A stretch of DNA of 64,000 nt. It comes from UQRS01 sp050946935. Its GTDB lineage: Bacteria > Bacillota > Clostridia > Oscillospirales > Acutalibacteraceae. The notes under the pieces are model-generated. The model ran no database searches, was not told where the DNA came from, and saw only the letters and a list, made by a program, of their open reading frames with translations. How positions within the stretch are numbered: position 1 is the first letter of the stretch; each line of letters opens with the position of its first letter. Location of the stretch: NCBI GenBank assembly GCA_050946935.1, contig JBMNVR010000003.1, forward strand, positions 62,001-126,000, in the 5' to 3' direction. A program made the position numbers and the translations under genes. This document shows, in pieces, positions 1 to 7,895 of this stretch.

Positions 1-711
1 GGGCTGCCGGTCGGCCCGCAGATCCTCGTCCCGGAAGCAGCGCGCGATCTGCATATAGCGGTCAAAGCCGGACAACATCAGCAGCTGTTTGTAAAGCTGA
101 GGCGACTGGGGCAGGGCGAAGAAGCTGCCCGGATGCACGCGGGAGGGCACCAGGTAATCGCGCGCCCCTTCCGGCGTGGATTTGATGAGCATGGGCGTCT
201 CAATCTCATAAAAGCTCTGTTCGTCAAAGTAGTCTCGGGTGACCTTGGCCAGCCGGTGACGAAGAGCCAGGTTGCGTTGCAGGACCGGCCGCCGCAGATC
301 GAGATAGCGGTATTTCAGCCGCAGCTCCTCCTTGGTGTCGGTGTCGTCTGTGATCTCAAACGGCGGTGTTTCGGCCGCGCCGAGCACCCGCAGGTCGGAC
401 ACGGCAAGCTCGACCGTTCCGGTCGGCAGTTCGGGATTGACAGAGGAACGCAGTCGAACCTCCCCCTTCGCCATGAGGACGTATTCCGACCGCACGGCGG
501 TGGCTTTCTCAAACACTTCGCGTGCAGTGGTGTCATCAAAGGCGAGTTGTACGATGCCGGTGCGGTCGCGCAGGTCGATAAAAATCAGTCCGCCGAGGTC
601 GCGCTGCCGCTGCACCCAGCCGCAGACAACCGCCTCCTTTCCTGCGTCGGCTTCGCGCAGTACGCCGCAGTAATGGGTGCGGCGCAGCCCCTTCATAGAA
701 TCCAGCTTCAT
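1..711 (-). CDS. aspS: Aspartyl-tRNA synthetase, N-terminal part (runs off the left edge)
   Basis: Charges tRNA-Asp (or tRNA-Asp and tRNA-Asn) with aspartate in the cytoplasm. The 237 visible codons start MKLDSMKGLRRTHYCG and contain an OB-fold anticodon-binding domain (GWVQRQRDLGGLIFIDLRD) followed by the start of the class II catalytic core, with the motif TPMLIKSTPEGARDYLVPSR and the flipping-loop region that recognises Asp. The rest lies beyond base 1. It is 52 bp downstream of hisS on the same strand, the hisS-aspS order usual in Firmicutes, so it is very likely co-transcribed and controlled by the T-box leader upstream of hisS. A start at 711 is supported by AGGGTG-type spacing upstream; an internal Met (MKGLRR) at codon 6 is the alternative. 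Confidence 0.97.
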   Translation of the reverse strand, partial: MKLDSMKGLRRTHYCGVLREADAGKEAVVCGWVQRQRDLGGLIFIDLRDRTGIVQLAFDDTTAREVFEKATAVRSEYVLMAKGEVRLRSSVNPELPTGTVELAVSDLRVLGAAETPPFEITDDTDTKEELRLKYRYLDLRRPVLQRNLALRHRLAKVTRDYFDEQSFYEIETPMLIKSTPEGARDYLVPSRVHPGSFFALPQSPQLYKQLLMLSGFDRYMQIARCFRDEDLRADRQP

Positions 712-763
712 GTCTTTCTTCACCCTTCGTTTGCTTTATCGTTTCTGTTTTAAAAAAGAGGCG

Positions 764-2101
764 TTATTTCTCCACCCCGAAGAGGGCGTCCAGTTCTCCA
801 ACCGACTCGGTCAGGTCGGAAAGCGCGCCCGATATGCTTTTTTCATATACGGCGGACACCAGCCCGTCGGGGAGGGTGACCTCCGCTTCCTCTCCGGTTT
901 CCATATTCTTCAGCATGGCGCGGCCGGCGTCCAGCTCGCTGTCGCCCAGCACGACGGTGTAGGCGGCGCCCAGCTTATTGGCATATTTCATCTGAGCCTT
1001 GATACTGCGGCCGCAGATGTCGGTCAGAGCGGCGAATCCTTCGCTCCGCAGGGAGGCGCAGAGGGCGGTGGCCATTTTTTCCGCCCGTTCGCCCAGCGGT
1101 GCCAGGTAGACGTCCGGCCGTCGCTCCTCTGGGAAGGGGGCATCGACCGCGTCCATCACCAGCAGCAGCCGCTCGATGCCCATGGCAAAGCCGAGGGCGG
1201 GGAGGTCGCCGCCTCCCATCTGTCCGATCAGGCCGTCGTACCGCCCGCCGCCGCAGACGGTAGCCTGTGCGCCGATGTCGCCCGAAACAAATTCAAACAC
1301 CGTGCGGGTGTAGTAGTCCAGCCCCCGAACGATGTGCGGGTTGACGGTATAGGACAGCTTTGCGGCGTCGAGGTGGGCCTTTACCCCCTCAAAATGGGCG
1401 GCGCAGTCGTCGCAAAGATAGTCGAGCATGACCGGCGCATCCTTGGCAATTTCGGAGCAGATCGGCGATTTGCAATCGAGAATACGCATCGGGTTCCGTT
1501 CCATGCGGTCGCGGCAGGTCGGACAAAGCTCTTCCTCATGTGCGCGGAAGTAGGTTTTCAGCGCCTCATGATACTTGGCGCGGCAGGTCGGGCAGCCGAT
1601 CGAGTTGATCTCGAGTGAGAGGCGGGTGATCCCGAGACTGTCCAGCAAATGTCCGGCGAGCGAAATGACCTCCGCGTCCGCGGCGGGGGAGGCGGCGCCG
1701 AAGCACTCTACCCCGAATTGATGAAATTCGCGCAGACGGCCGGCCTGCGGCTTCTCATAACGATAACAGCCGCCGATGTAGCAAACCTTGACCGGCAGCG
1801 CACCGTGGATCAGGCCGTGTTCAATGGCGGCACGGACGCTGCCGGCCGTCAGCTCCGGCCGGAGGGTGATCGAGCGGCCGCCTTTGTCGGTGAAGGTGTA
1901 CATTTCCTTCTGCACGACGTCGGTGGTGTCGCCGACGCTTTTTTGAAAGACCTCGGTATGCTCGAAAACCGGCAGCCGGATCTCTTTAAATCCGAAGAGG
2001 GCGGCTGTCTCCAGCATTTTGCGTTCGACATACTGCCATTTTGCGCTCTGTTCGGGGAGGATGTCCTGCGTCCCCTTGGGTGCTGCGTTGATTTTTGCCA
2101 T
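764..2101 (-). CDS. hisS: Histidyl-tRNA synthetase
   Basis: Class II aminoacyl-tRNA synthetase that attaches histidine to tRNA-His. The N-terminus MAKINAAPKGTQDILPEQ is the typical KGTxD(I/L)LP opening. The histidine-specific motifs are visible further on: RPELTAGSVRAAIEH (motif 2 region), the HisA-like RGLDYYTRTVFEF, and GGGRYDGL. An anticodon-binding domain follows (PDVYLAPLGERAEKMA onwards). At about 445 aa it has a normal family length. A Met four codons upstream (2113) is in frame, but its AAAGGA would be too close; that Shine-Dalgarno fits the ATG at 2101. The gene follows a T-box leader and precedes aspS. Confidence 0.97.
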   Translation of the reverse strand: MAKINAAPKGTQDILPEQSAKWQYVERKMLETAALFGFKEIRLPVFEHTEVFQKSVGDTTDVVQKEMYTFTDKGGRSITLRPELTAGSVRAAIEHGLIHGALPVKVCYIGGCYRYEKPQAGRLREFHQFGVECFGAASPAADAEVISLAGHLLDSLGITRLSLEINSIGCPTCRAKYHEALKTYFRAHEEELCPTCRDRMERNPMRILDCKSPICSEIAKDAPVMLDYLCDDCAAHFEGVKAHLDAAKLSYTVNPHIVRGLDYYTRTVFEFVSGDIGAQATVCGGGRYDGLIGQMGGGDLPALGFAMGIERLLLVMDAVDAPFPEERRPDVYLAPLGERAEKMATALCASLRSEGFAALTDICGRSIKAQMKYANKLGAAYTVVLGDSELDAGRAMLKNMETGEEAEVTLPDGLVSAVYEKSISGALSDLTESVGELDALFGVEK

Positions 2102-2285
2102 GACGATTTTCATCCTTTCTGTTCGATTGCCAGGGCGGGGGGGGAGACGCCCCTCTCTTTTACCCGGCGGGAGCGTGCTCGGGTCGTTGGGACGGGAGAT
2201 AGCGCGTTGTACCGCGACCCGAAGAACGCTTTATTTTTATTCTGATACCGCGCTTTTCGCAGCTGTTTATAGGTGAGCCACCCCT

Positions 2286-2545
2286 AAAAAAGAAAATCCC
2301 CGTCCCGAAAAAAGGGACGAGGACGATTATTACTCGCGGTGCCACCCCGATTGAACGGCGGAAAAACCGCCGCTCCACTTGAAAGCCCTTAACGCGGGCA
2401 AAACGGGCGAAAAGCCGGCTCGGTGGGTGTCTTCGCAAAATCCGCGGCAGTCGGAGGCGCTCTCAGCCGGCGGCGCCTTTTTCTGTATACTGCGAAAAAC
2501 GGATGCTACTTGGTCCACGTCAAAGCCGTTTATCTCTTCGATTTG
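2286..2545 (-). promoter_or_regulatory. T-box leader for hisS-aspS
   Basis: Read on the minus strand, the gap between mgsA and hisS contains the conserved T-box sequence GGGTGGCACCGCG (2333-2346). It is followed by an intrinsic terminator with a 9-bp stem CCTCGTCCC/GGGACGGGG (2298-2322) and a T-rich tail (2286-2297). A GC-rich hairpin lies just upstream. The stem I 3' side includes GCGAAGACACCCACCGAG, where the expected specifier position holds GACAC (2427-2431), i.e. overlapping GAC (Asp) and CAC (His) codons. T-boxes bind uncharged tRNA and antiterminate, so this should raise hisS-aspS expression when charging fails. No separate promoter was seen; transcription may come from the mgsA promoter. 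The upstream boundary is approximate. Confidence 0.9.
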
Positions 2546-2551
2546 GTCAGA

Positions 2552-2956
2552 TCAGTGCTGCGGATTGACAATGTTCCGCCAGTCGAGGTCGCCGCGCTCC
2601 AGTCCGTGGATTAGTACCTCAGCCGTGGCGATGTTGGTCGCTACCGGAATGTTGTGTACGTCGCACAGACGAAGCAGCGCCGTCTCGTCCGGTTCGCTCG
2701 GCTTGGGGTTCAGCGGGTCGCGGAATAACAGTACCAGGTCGATTTCATCACAACTGATGCGGGAGGCAAGCTGCTGTGCACCGCCCTGGCTGCCGCTTAA
2801 AAACTTCATAATCTCCAGTCCTGTTGCGTCGGAGACAAGTTTGCCGGTCGTTCCGGTTGCAAGGATAGTATGACGGCTTAAAATGCCGCAGTACGCAATA
2901 CAGAACTGTACCATTAACTCTTTTTTTGCGTCGTGGGCAATCAGTGCAATGTTCAT
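2552..2956 (-). CDS. mgsA: Methylglyoxal synthase
   Basis: Converts dihydroxyacetone phosphate to methylglyoxal and phosphate, a bypass that relieves phosphosugar stress. The protein (134 aa) starts MNIALIAHDAKKELMVQFC, the family signature. It carries HTILATGTTG (phosphate-binding loop), SGSQGGAQQLA, and the conserved LVLLFRDPLNPKPSEPD with the catalytic Asp, ending with the NIPVATNIATAE segment. The start at 2956 is fixed by AGGAGG eight bases upstream; the in-frame ATG six codons earlier overlaps that Shine-Dalgarno. It has its own consensus promoter and lies immediately upstream of the hisS T-box leader. Confidence 0.96.
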   Translation of the reverse strand: MNIALIAHDAKKELMVQFCIAYCGILSRHTILATGTTGKLVSDATGLEIMKFLSGSQGGAQQLASRISCDEIDLVLLFRDPLNPKPSEPDETALLRLCDVHNIPVATNIATAEVLIHGLERGDLDWRNIVNPQH

Positions 2957-3012
2957 AAAATGCCTCCTGTTCATAAAGTTATTCCATAAGTTATCAATAA
3001 AACTACTATTTT

Positions 3013-3041
3013 ATAATACCACGGCCAGTGGTCCTTGTCAA
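3013..3041 (-). promoter_or_regulatory. Sigma-A promoter for mgsA
   Basis: On the minus strand TTGACA (3036-3041), a 17-bp spacer, then TATTAT (3013-3018), about 57 bp before the mgsA start. A perfect -35 and 5/6 -10. It probably also feeds the downstream T-box leader and hisS-aspS. Confidence 0.85.
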
Positions 3042-3073
3042 AAGTTTTTTCGTCAGAAAATGAGTGAAAATCG

Positions 3074-5077
3074 CTATTGCAGAAGCGCGTTATATGCTGG
3101 TTCGTCATATTTTTCGTCCGAAGCAAAGAAATACGCGTCAAAAATTGCCTTAACCAGGGAACCGTTCCCCGATCCGTGTCCGCCGTGTTCGACAATGACG
3201 GCGACGGCAATCTCCGGATCCTCGTACGGGGCGAAGGCGATAAACATACTGTTATCCCCGCCAAGGCTGGTCTCTGCCGTGCCGGTTTTGCCGCCGACCT
3301 TGATGGAGTAAGAGCGGAAGGTGCCGCTGCCGGTGCCATCCTCGGTCACCGAAAGCATACCCTCTTTTACCGTGTCGAGCGTGCCGGCGGCCAGTTGCAG
3401 AGTGTTCAAAACGGTCGGGGTAGAGTCGATCACGACCTGATCGAGGGAGTAAGACCGAATCTCATGAATCAGGCGGGATTGATACCGCGTGCCGCCGTTG
3501 GCGATGGTCGCGGTGTAGGTGGCAAGCTGCAGCGGCGTGAAGGAGTTGTCCGACTGACCGATAGCCGCCTGAATCACGTCGCCGGGATGCCAGGTGCCGC
3601 CGACCGACTCCCGATAAGCGGGACTGGCCAGAATGCCCTTGCTCTCACTGATCTCCACCCCGGTCAGAACGCCGAGGCCGAGCTGCTTGCAGTATGCATT
3701 CAGCTTGTCGATGCCAAGCTGCCGTCCTACATCAAAAAAGAAATAGTTGCAGGATTTAGACAACGCGTTGACGACGTTGATGTATCCGTGCGTGCCGAGG
3801 CAGGAAGGCCGGTAGCCGGTGTAATAGCTGTAGGTGTGCACACAGCGAATAGTGGTATCCTTGGCGATGATCCCCTCGTTCAGCGCGGCCAGCGCGACGG
3901 CCGGCTTGAAGGAGGATCCGGGCGGGTAGATACCGTTGAAAGCTCGGTCGAACAGCGGTTTGCTTGTGTCCGCGGCCAGCTTGGCATAGTCGTCATAGTA
4001 TTCATCCAGTGTGTAAGAAGGATAGTTGGCCGAGGCCAAAACCTCACCGGTTTTGACCTGTATGGCGACGCAGGCGCCGGCCGATGCCTCCCCGTCTGTG
4101 GAGGTTTTCAGATTGTTGACCAGATTTTCCAGTTCGGTCTGTGCGACCTTCTGCAGCTTTTTGTCCAGACCGAGGATGACCGTGTTGCCTGAAACGGCTT
4201 CTTTTGTCACCTGGGAAGAAAGAATATTGCCATCGCCGTCGGTCGTGATCTCTCGCACGCCGTCGGCGCCCTTCAGGTAGCTTTCGGCGTACCCTTCGAT
4301 GCCGCTTTTTCCGACCTTGTCATTGTAACTGTACCCTTGGGATTTCAGAGATTCCCAATCCTCGGCATAGATCGGGCCGATCGTGCCCATAATGCTCGGC
4401 GCGATTGAGGTGTCGGGATATTCCCGGATGGGAACGACGTCGATCTCAATTCCCGGCAGATCAAACGCAGACTCTAAAATCCGGGTCATGGTATCGGTTG
4501 AAATATCCTCGGCAAAGGTGTAAGGATTGGCGATCGAAAAATCGGCCAGCTCCATTGAATAGCGCACACCCATCAGCCTGCGCTGGAGGGTGGTGTCCAA
4601 TCCCTCCAGCTTGTAGCGTCTGACCATCTGGGCATAGCAATTCTCCGATGTGGCGTAGTGGGCCAGGCCGATTCGGCTTTTCATGGTTTCGACCGCTGCC
4701 TCGTCCTCGGTGAAGTTATAGGGCGCGGTGCTCTCCAACGGGAGCTTGTCGAACCACTCCTCTCCCGATTTCTCCAACAGGGAGAGCAGACTGCGAATGT
4801 TCTGGTTAATTTCCTCCCCCGACATATAGGCGCGGTTGAAAACGATATTGTAACCGTCGCGGTTGACGGCCAGCGCGCGGCCGTAGCGGTCGAGGATTTC
4901 CCCCCGCGAAGCTTGGATCGAGACGCTTCTTGTGCTGGCAGTCGACGCCTGGGACAGATAGTAATCGGCGTCCAGAACCTGCAGCTGGATCAGGCGGAAA
5001 TTATACGCCAAAAGAATCGCGATCAACAGCAGCGCGATGGCAATATAGCGGATATTGTGTTTTTTCGTCTTGTGCAA
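3074..5077 (-). CDS. mrdA: Penicillin-binding protein 2-type transpeptidase (elongation)
   Basis: Class B penicillin-binding protein, a DD-transpeptidase that cross-links peptidoglycan during cell elongation as partner of the MreBCD/RodA machinery. The 667-aa protein has a short cytoplasmic N-terminus, one transmembrane helix (about residues 10-28), a PBP dimer domain (SRGEILDRYGRALA at about 58) and a transpeptidase domain. All three catalytic motifs are present: SSFK (S388), SCN (442-444) and KTGT (597-600). It is the last gene of mreB-mreC-mreD-mrdA, 130 bp after mreD; that gap holds a small GGCCGG/CCGGCC hairpin at the mreD stop. MrdA versus another class B PBP is decided by this context. 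Confidence 0.93.
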   Translation of the reverse strand: MHKTKKHNIRYIAIALLLIAILLAYNFRLIQLQVLDADYYLSQASTASTRSVSIQASRGEILDRYGRALAVNRDGYNIVFNRAYMSGEEINQNIRSLLSLLEKSGEEWFDKLPLESTAPYNFTEDEAAVETMKSRIGLAHYATSENCYAQMVRRYKLEGLDTTLQRRLMGVRYSMELADFSIANPYTFAEDISTDTMTRILESAFDLPGIEIDVVPIREYPDTSIAPSIMGTIGPIYAEDWESLKSQGYSYNDKVGKSGIEGYAESYLKGADGVREITTDGDGNILSSQVTKEAVSGNTVILGLDKKLQKVAQTELENLVNNLKTSTDGEASAGACVAIQVKTGEVLASANYPSYTLDEYYDDYAKLAADTSKPLFDRAFNGIYPPGSSFKPAVALAALNEGIIAKDTTIRCVHTYSYYTGYRPSCLGTHGYINVVNALSKSCNYFFFDVGRQLGIDKLNAYCKQLGLGVLTGVEISESKGILASPAYRESVGGTWHPGDVIQAAIGQSDNSFTPLQLATYTATIANGGTRYQSRLIHEIRSYSLDQVVIDSTPTVLNTLQLAAGTLDTVKEGMLSVTEDGTGSGTFRSYSIKVGGKTGTAETSLGGDNSMFIAFAPYEDPEIAVAVIVEHGGHGSGNGSLVKAIFDAYFFASDEKYDEPAYNALLQ

Positions 5078-5207
5078 GATAATGCTCCTTCAATCGGCGC
5101 GCGGACGGGCAGGCGCAAAGCCTGTAACAAACTTTTTCGTCCGCTGGAGGGTTTTGTCGAACGGCGTCCTGCCCTTTGCCGCGAAAGGCGGGTGAACGAT
5201 GGCCGGC

Positions 5208-5720
5208 TTACCGGCCGGCGATTTTCATCAGCTTTTTGAAAAGAAAGTAGATCGGTATGGCCAGCAGCGTGGTCAGGAATGCGCTGGCCAAGGAATACCG
5301 GGTGTAATAAAATCCCGTATTTGCGTATCCAATCACAATATAGGTGAAGAGGTAGCGCGCCGTCTCAAACAGCAGAGATGCGCCGGCCGAAAGCAGTACG
5401 GCGGCGACGGCGGTGTTGTTGAAAAGATGCTGGATAAACAGACCGGCCGCACAGCCGATCAGGAAAAATGCGATGGTATTGAAGCCGGTGGCCCCGGCCG
5501 AGATGGCGTCGGAGAAGATCCCGGCGGCGAGTCCGATCAGCGCCCCTTCCCACGGACCGAAGAACATGCCGGCAAAGACGACGGCCGGCAGCATCAGGTT
5601 GAAGGGCGCCGCGCCGTGCAGACGGGGAAGGTGTCCGCTGTATTGCAGGGTGAAAAGCAAAAACAGGAACACGCCGCAAAAGGCAAGACTGCGGGTGTGT
5701 TTTGGATTGTCAAAATTCAT
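5208..5720 (-). CDS. mreD: Rod shape-determining protein MreD
   Basis: A 170-aa polytopic membrane protein (about five hydrophobic segments) of the MreD family. It bridges MreC to the elongation complex. Similarity is mostly in its hydropathy and in the AGMFFGPWEGALIGLAAGIFSDAISAG-type region, with the conserved G and D residues. It starts in an ATGA overlap with the stop of mreC, indicating translational coupling, and precedes mrdA. Confidence 0.88.
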   Translation of the reverse strand: MNFDNPKHTRSLAFCGVFLFLLFTLQYSGHLPRLHGAAPFNLMLPAVVFAGMFFGPWEGALIGLAAGIFSDAISAGATGFNTIAFFLIGCAAGLFIQHLFNNTAVAAVLLSAGASLLFETARYLFTYIVIGYANTGFYYTRYSLASAFLTTLLAIPIYFLFKKLMKIAGR

Positions 5721-6583
5721 TTTGCCGCCCCGCTCTCCTGCGCGACGCTGCCCTGCCCGTCGAAATAGGTGATGACCATCACTTTCCTTAAATCGCTGTA
5801 GTCGGCCATCGGGCGGATGGAGGCGCTGACCGTTGTGTCCTCCGTATCGCGGGAGACGTCGGCCACCTGTCCGATGACCAGTCCCTTTGGAAAGATACCG
5901 CCGCCCGAGGTCAGGATATAGTCGTCGATGGCGACTGATGAACTGCGGGGCAGGTTGTACAGCCGGGTATATCCGGCGGCGGCATAGCTTGCATCGCCCG
6001 TCAGGATGCCGGTATCGCCGGTCCGGCTGTCATATCCCCCGACATTGAGGCCGGGATCCAGCAGGGTGGTGATCTTGGAACTGGTCAGCGAAACCTCCGA
6101 CACATAGCCAAGCAGACCGGCTGAGGTGATAACCGGATCATGGGCGGATACGCCGGCCAGGCTGCCCTTATCAATCACAAAGCTGCGGTAGAGGTCGGTT
6201 CCGTCCGAGGCGATGACCATCGCTTCGGAAAATTGAAAATCCGGGTGCGCTTCCTTGATCTCCAGAAAGCCTTTATAAAACTCATTTTCATTCAAAACGG
6301 TCTGATAGTCGGTGAGCTGCCCGGTCAGTTCGTCCACCTGCTCCTGCAAAGCGGCGTTTTCTTCCAAGATCGCTTCACTGTCGGTGAAGGCCTTCCAGGT
6401 GTCGCTGACCCCGTGGGAGATGGTGGTAAACAGCCGCTGAAAGGGGGTAATCAGCGCGCTGCCGATGCTGGAACCCGGCGCCATCGCGCCGCCGATCATG
6501 GCAAAAACAACCGTGACCGTGATCAGTATGGCCAGAATGCCGACCAGCATTTTAAACTTTTTGGTTCGTACAAAAAAACGCAA
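5717..6583 (-). CDS. mreC: Rod shape-determining protein MreC
   Basis: Single-pass membrane scaffold that links cytoskeletal MreB to penicillin-binding proteins. Visible parts are a basic N-terminus and one transmembrane segment (about residues 11-30), a coiled coil (EENAALQEQVDELTGQL), then the beta-barrel MreC domain with DKGSLAGVSAHDPVI, GLLGYVSEV and the GIFPKGLVIGQV region. The start is a judgement. The longest frame begins with TTG at 6610 without a Shine-Dalgarno. A TTG at 6583 gives the family-like N-terminus MRFFVRTKKFKML and sits about ten bases after AAAGGGCGG, so it was preferred. The stop overlaps the mreD start. Confidence 0.9.
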   Translation of the reverse strand: MRFFVRTKKFKMLVGILAILITVTVVFAMIGGAMAPGSSIGSALITPFQRLFTTISHGVSDTWKAFTDSEAILEENAALQEQVDELTGQLTDYQTVLNENEFYKGFLEIKEAHPDFQFSEAMVIASDGTDLYRSFVIDKGSLAGVSAHDPVITSAGLLGYVSEVSLTSSKITTLLDPGLNVGGYDSRTGDTGILTGDASYAAAGYTRLYNLPRSSSVAIDDYILTSGGGIFPKGLVIGQVADVSRDTEDTTVSASIRPMADYSDLRKVMVITYFDGQGSVAQESGAAK

Positions 6584-6620
6584 ACGGATCGCACCGCCCT
6601 TTCTTTGCAAAAATCAAGAT

Positions 6621-7640
6621 TTATATCCGGGTTCTGTAGCTGCGGGGGGCGTAAATTGACGCCTCTGCCGCGGTGGTGAGCCGCACGCCGGCCCCGAGCG
6701 CGGCGCAGTCGGCTGGGTTGTCCGCAATGGTCACCGGCATCTGGATCACTTCCCGGATGACCTTGTCGATCCCGCGGAGAGCCGCGCTGCCGCCGGTGAT
6801 GGTAATGCCCCGCTCGATAATATCGGCCGCCAGCTCAGGCGGTGTTTTTTCCAGTGTGGTGTGGATGATTTCGGTGATCTGGCTGACCGGCTCGGTCAGG
6901 GCGTCACGGATCTCCCGCGCGGTGACAGTCACCGTTTTCGGCAGGCCGTCGACCGTGCCGCGACCCTTGATCTCCATCTTCTGCTCCCCCTCAAAAGAGG
7001 CAACAGAGCCGATGCCGATTTTGATCTGTTCGGCCGAGCGCTCCCCGATTAACAGGCCGTGCCGCCGCCGGAGAAAGGCGATGATTGCCTCGTCAAAGGC
7101 GTCGCCGGCCACCCGCACCGACTGTGCTGTGACGATTCCCCCGAGCGAGAGAATGGCCACGTCGGTGATGCCCGCGCCGATGGTCACGATCATGGAACCG
7201 GCCGCCTCATTCACCGGGAGACCGGCGCCGATCGCGGCGGCCAGCGGCGCCTCAATCAAACTGACCTCGTTCGCGCCGGCCTGCTTGGCCGCGTCATAGA
7301 CGGCGCGAGCCTCCACCTCGGTTACGCCGGCGGGGATACAGACCAGCAGGTTGGTTTTGGAGAAAAAAGCGCCGCCTTCCGCCTGACGGAGAAAATGACG
7401 GAGCATGGCGGCGGTCACGTCGAAATCGGCGATTACGCCGTCCTTGATCGGCCGCACGGCCACGATCGAGCCGGGAGTGCGGCCGATCATCTCTTTAGCG
7501 GCGGCACCGACCGCCTTGACCGCGTCGTCGCGCACGTCATAGGCGACGACCGACGGCTCACGCATGACGATGCCTTTTCCTTTGGTATATACCAGGGTAT
7601 TGGCGGTACCCAAGTCAATGACGATTTCCTTAGTGAACAC
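6621..7640 (-). CDS. mreB: Actin-like cell shape protein MreB/Mbl
   Basis: Bacterial actin that polymerises under the membrane and positions lateral cell wall synthesis. The 339-aa protein begins VFTKEIVIDLGTANTLVY (phosphate-1 loop), continues with VAVRPIKDGVIADFD, and has the phosphate-2 loop IVTIGAGITDVAILSLGG and GITITGGSAALRG. A GTG start at 7640 is chosen because AAGGAGG lies nine bases upstream and the homologous core begins there; the longer open frame upstream reads through the promoter region. First gene of mreBCD-mrdA. Confidence 0.94.
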   Translation of the reverse strand: MFTKEIVIDLGTANTLVYTKGKGIVMREPSVVAYDVRDDAVKAVGAAAKEMIGRTPGSIVAVRPIKDGVIADFDVTAAMLRHFLRQAEGGAFFSKTNLLVCIPAGVTEVEARAVYDAAKQAGANEVSLIEAPLAAAIGAGLPVNEAAGSMIVTIGAGITDVAILSLGGIVTAQSVRVAGDAFDEAIIAFLRRRHGLLIGERSAEQIKIGIGSVASFEGEQKMEIKGRGTVDGLPKTVTVTAREIRDALTEPVSQITEIIHTTLEKTPPELAADIIERGITITGGSAALRGIDKVIREVIQMPVTIADNPADCAALGAGVRLTTAAEASIYAPRSYRTRI

Positions 7641-7772
7641 GAGGGAAAACCTCCTTAAAAAACGACGGGATCGGTTTTGAAAAGCCGCAAAAGCGGCGGA
7701 ATTTTCATTCAAAGCTTGTCGAACAGCGCGGCTCAGGCAGACGCCTGACGCTGTCGGGTAAAGAATACAATT

Positions 7773-7801
7773 ATTATACATGAAAAAGGCCGGGATGAAA
7801 A
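7773..7801 (-). promoter_or_regulatory. Sigma-A promoter for mreBCD-mrdA
   Basis: Minus strand TTTTCA (7796-7801), 17-bp spacer, perfect TATAAT (7773-7778). It leaves a leader of about 125 bp before the mreB GTG start. The -35 matches consensus at four of six positions. Confidence 0.75.
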
Positions 7802-7895
7802 TAGGCAAACCGGATTTTTTTCATTTTTCTTTTGGGTGAACCAAGGCGGGGATTCCCGGATTGACCGGCAACATTTTGCGGTTTTCGTAAAATCA

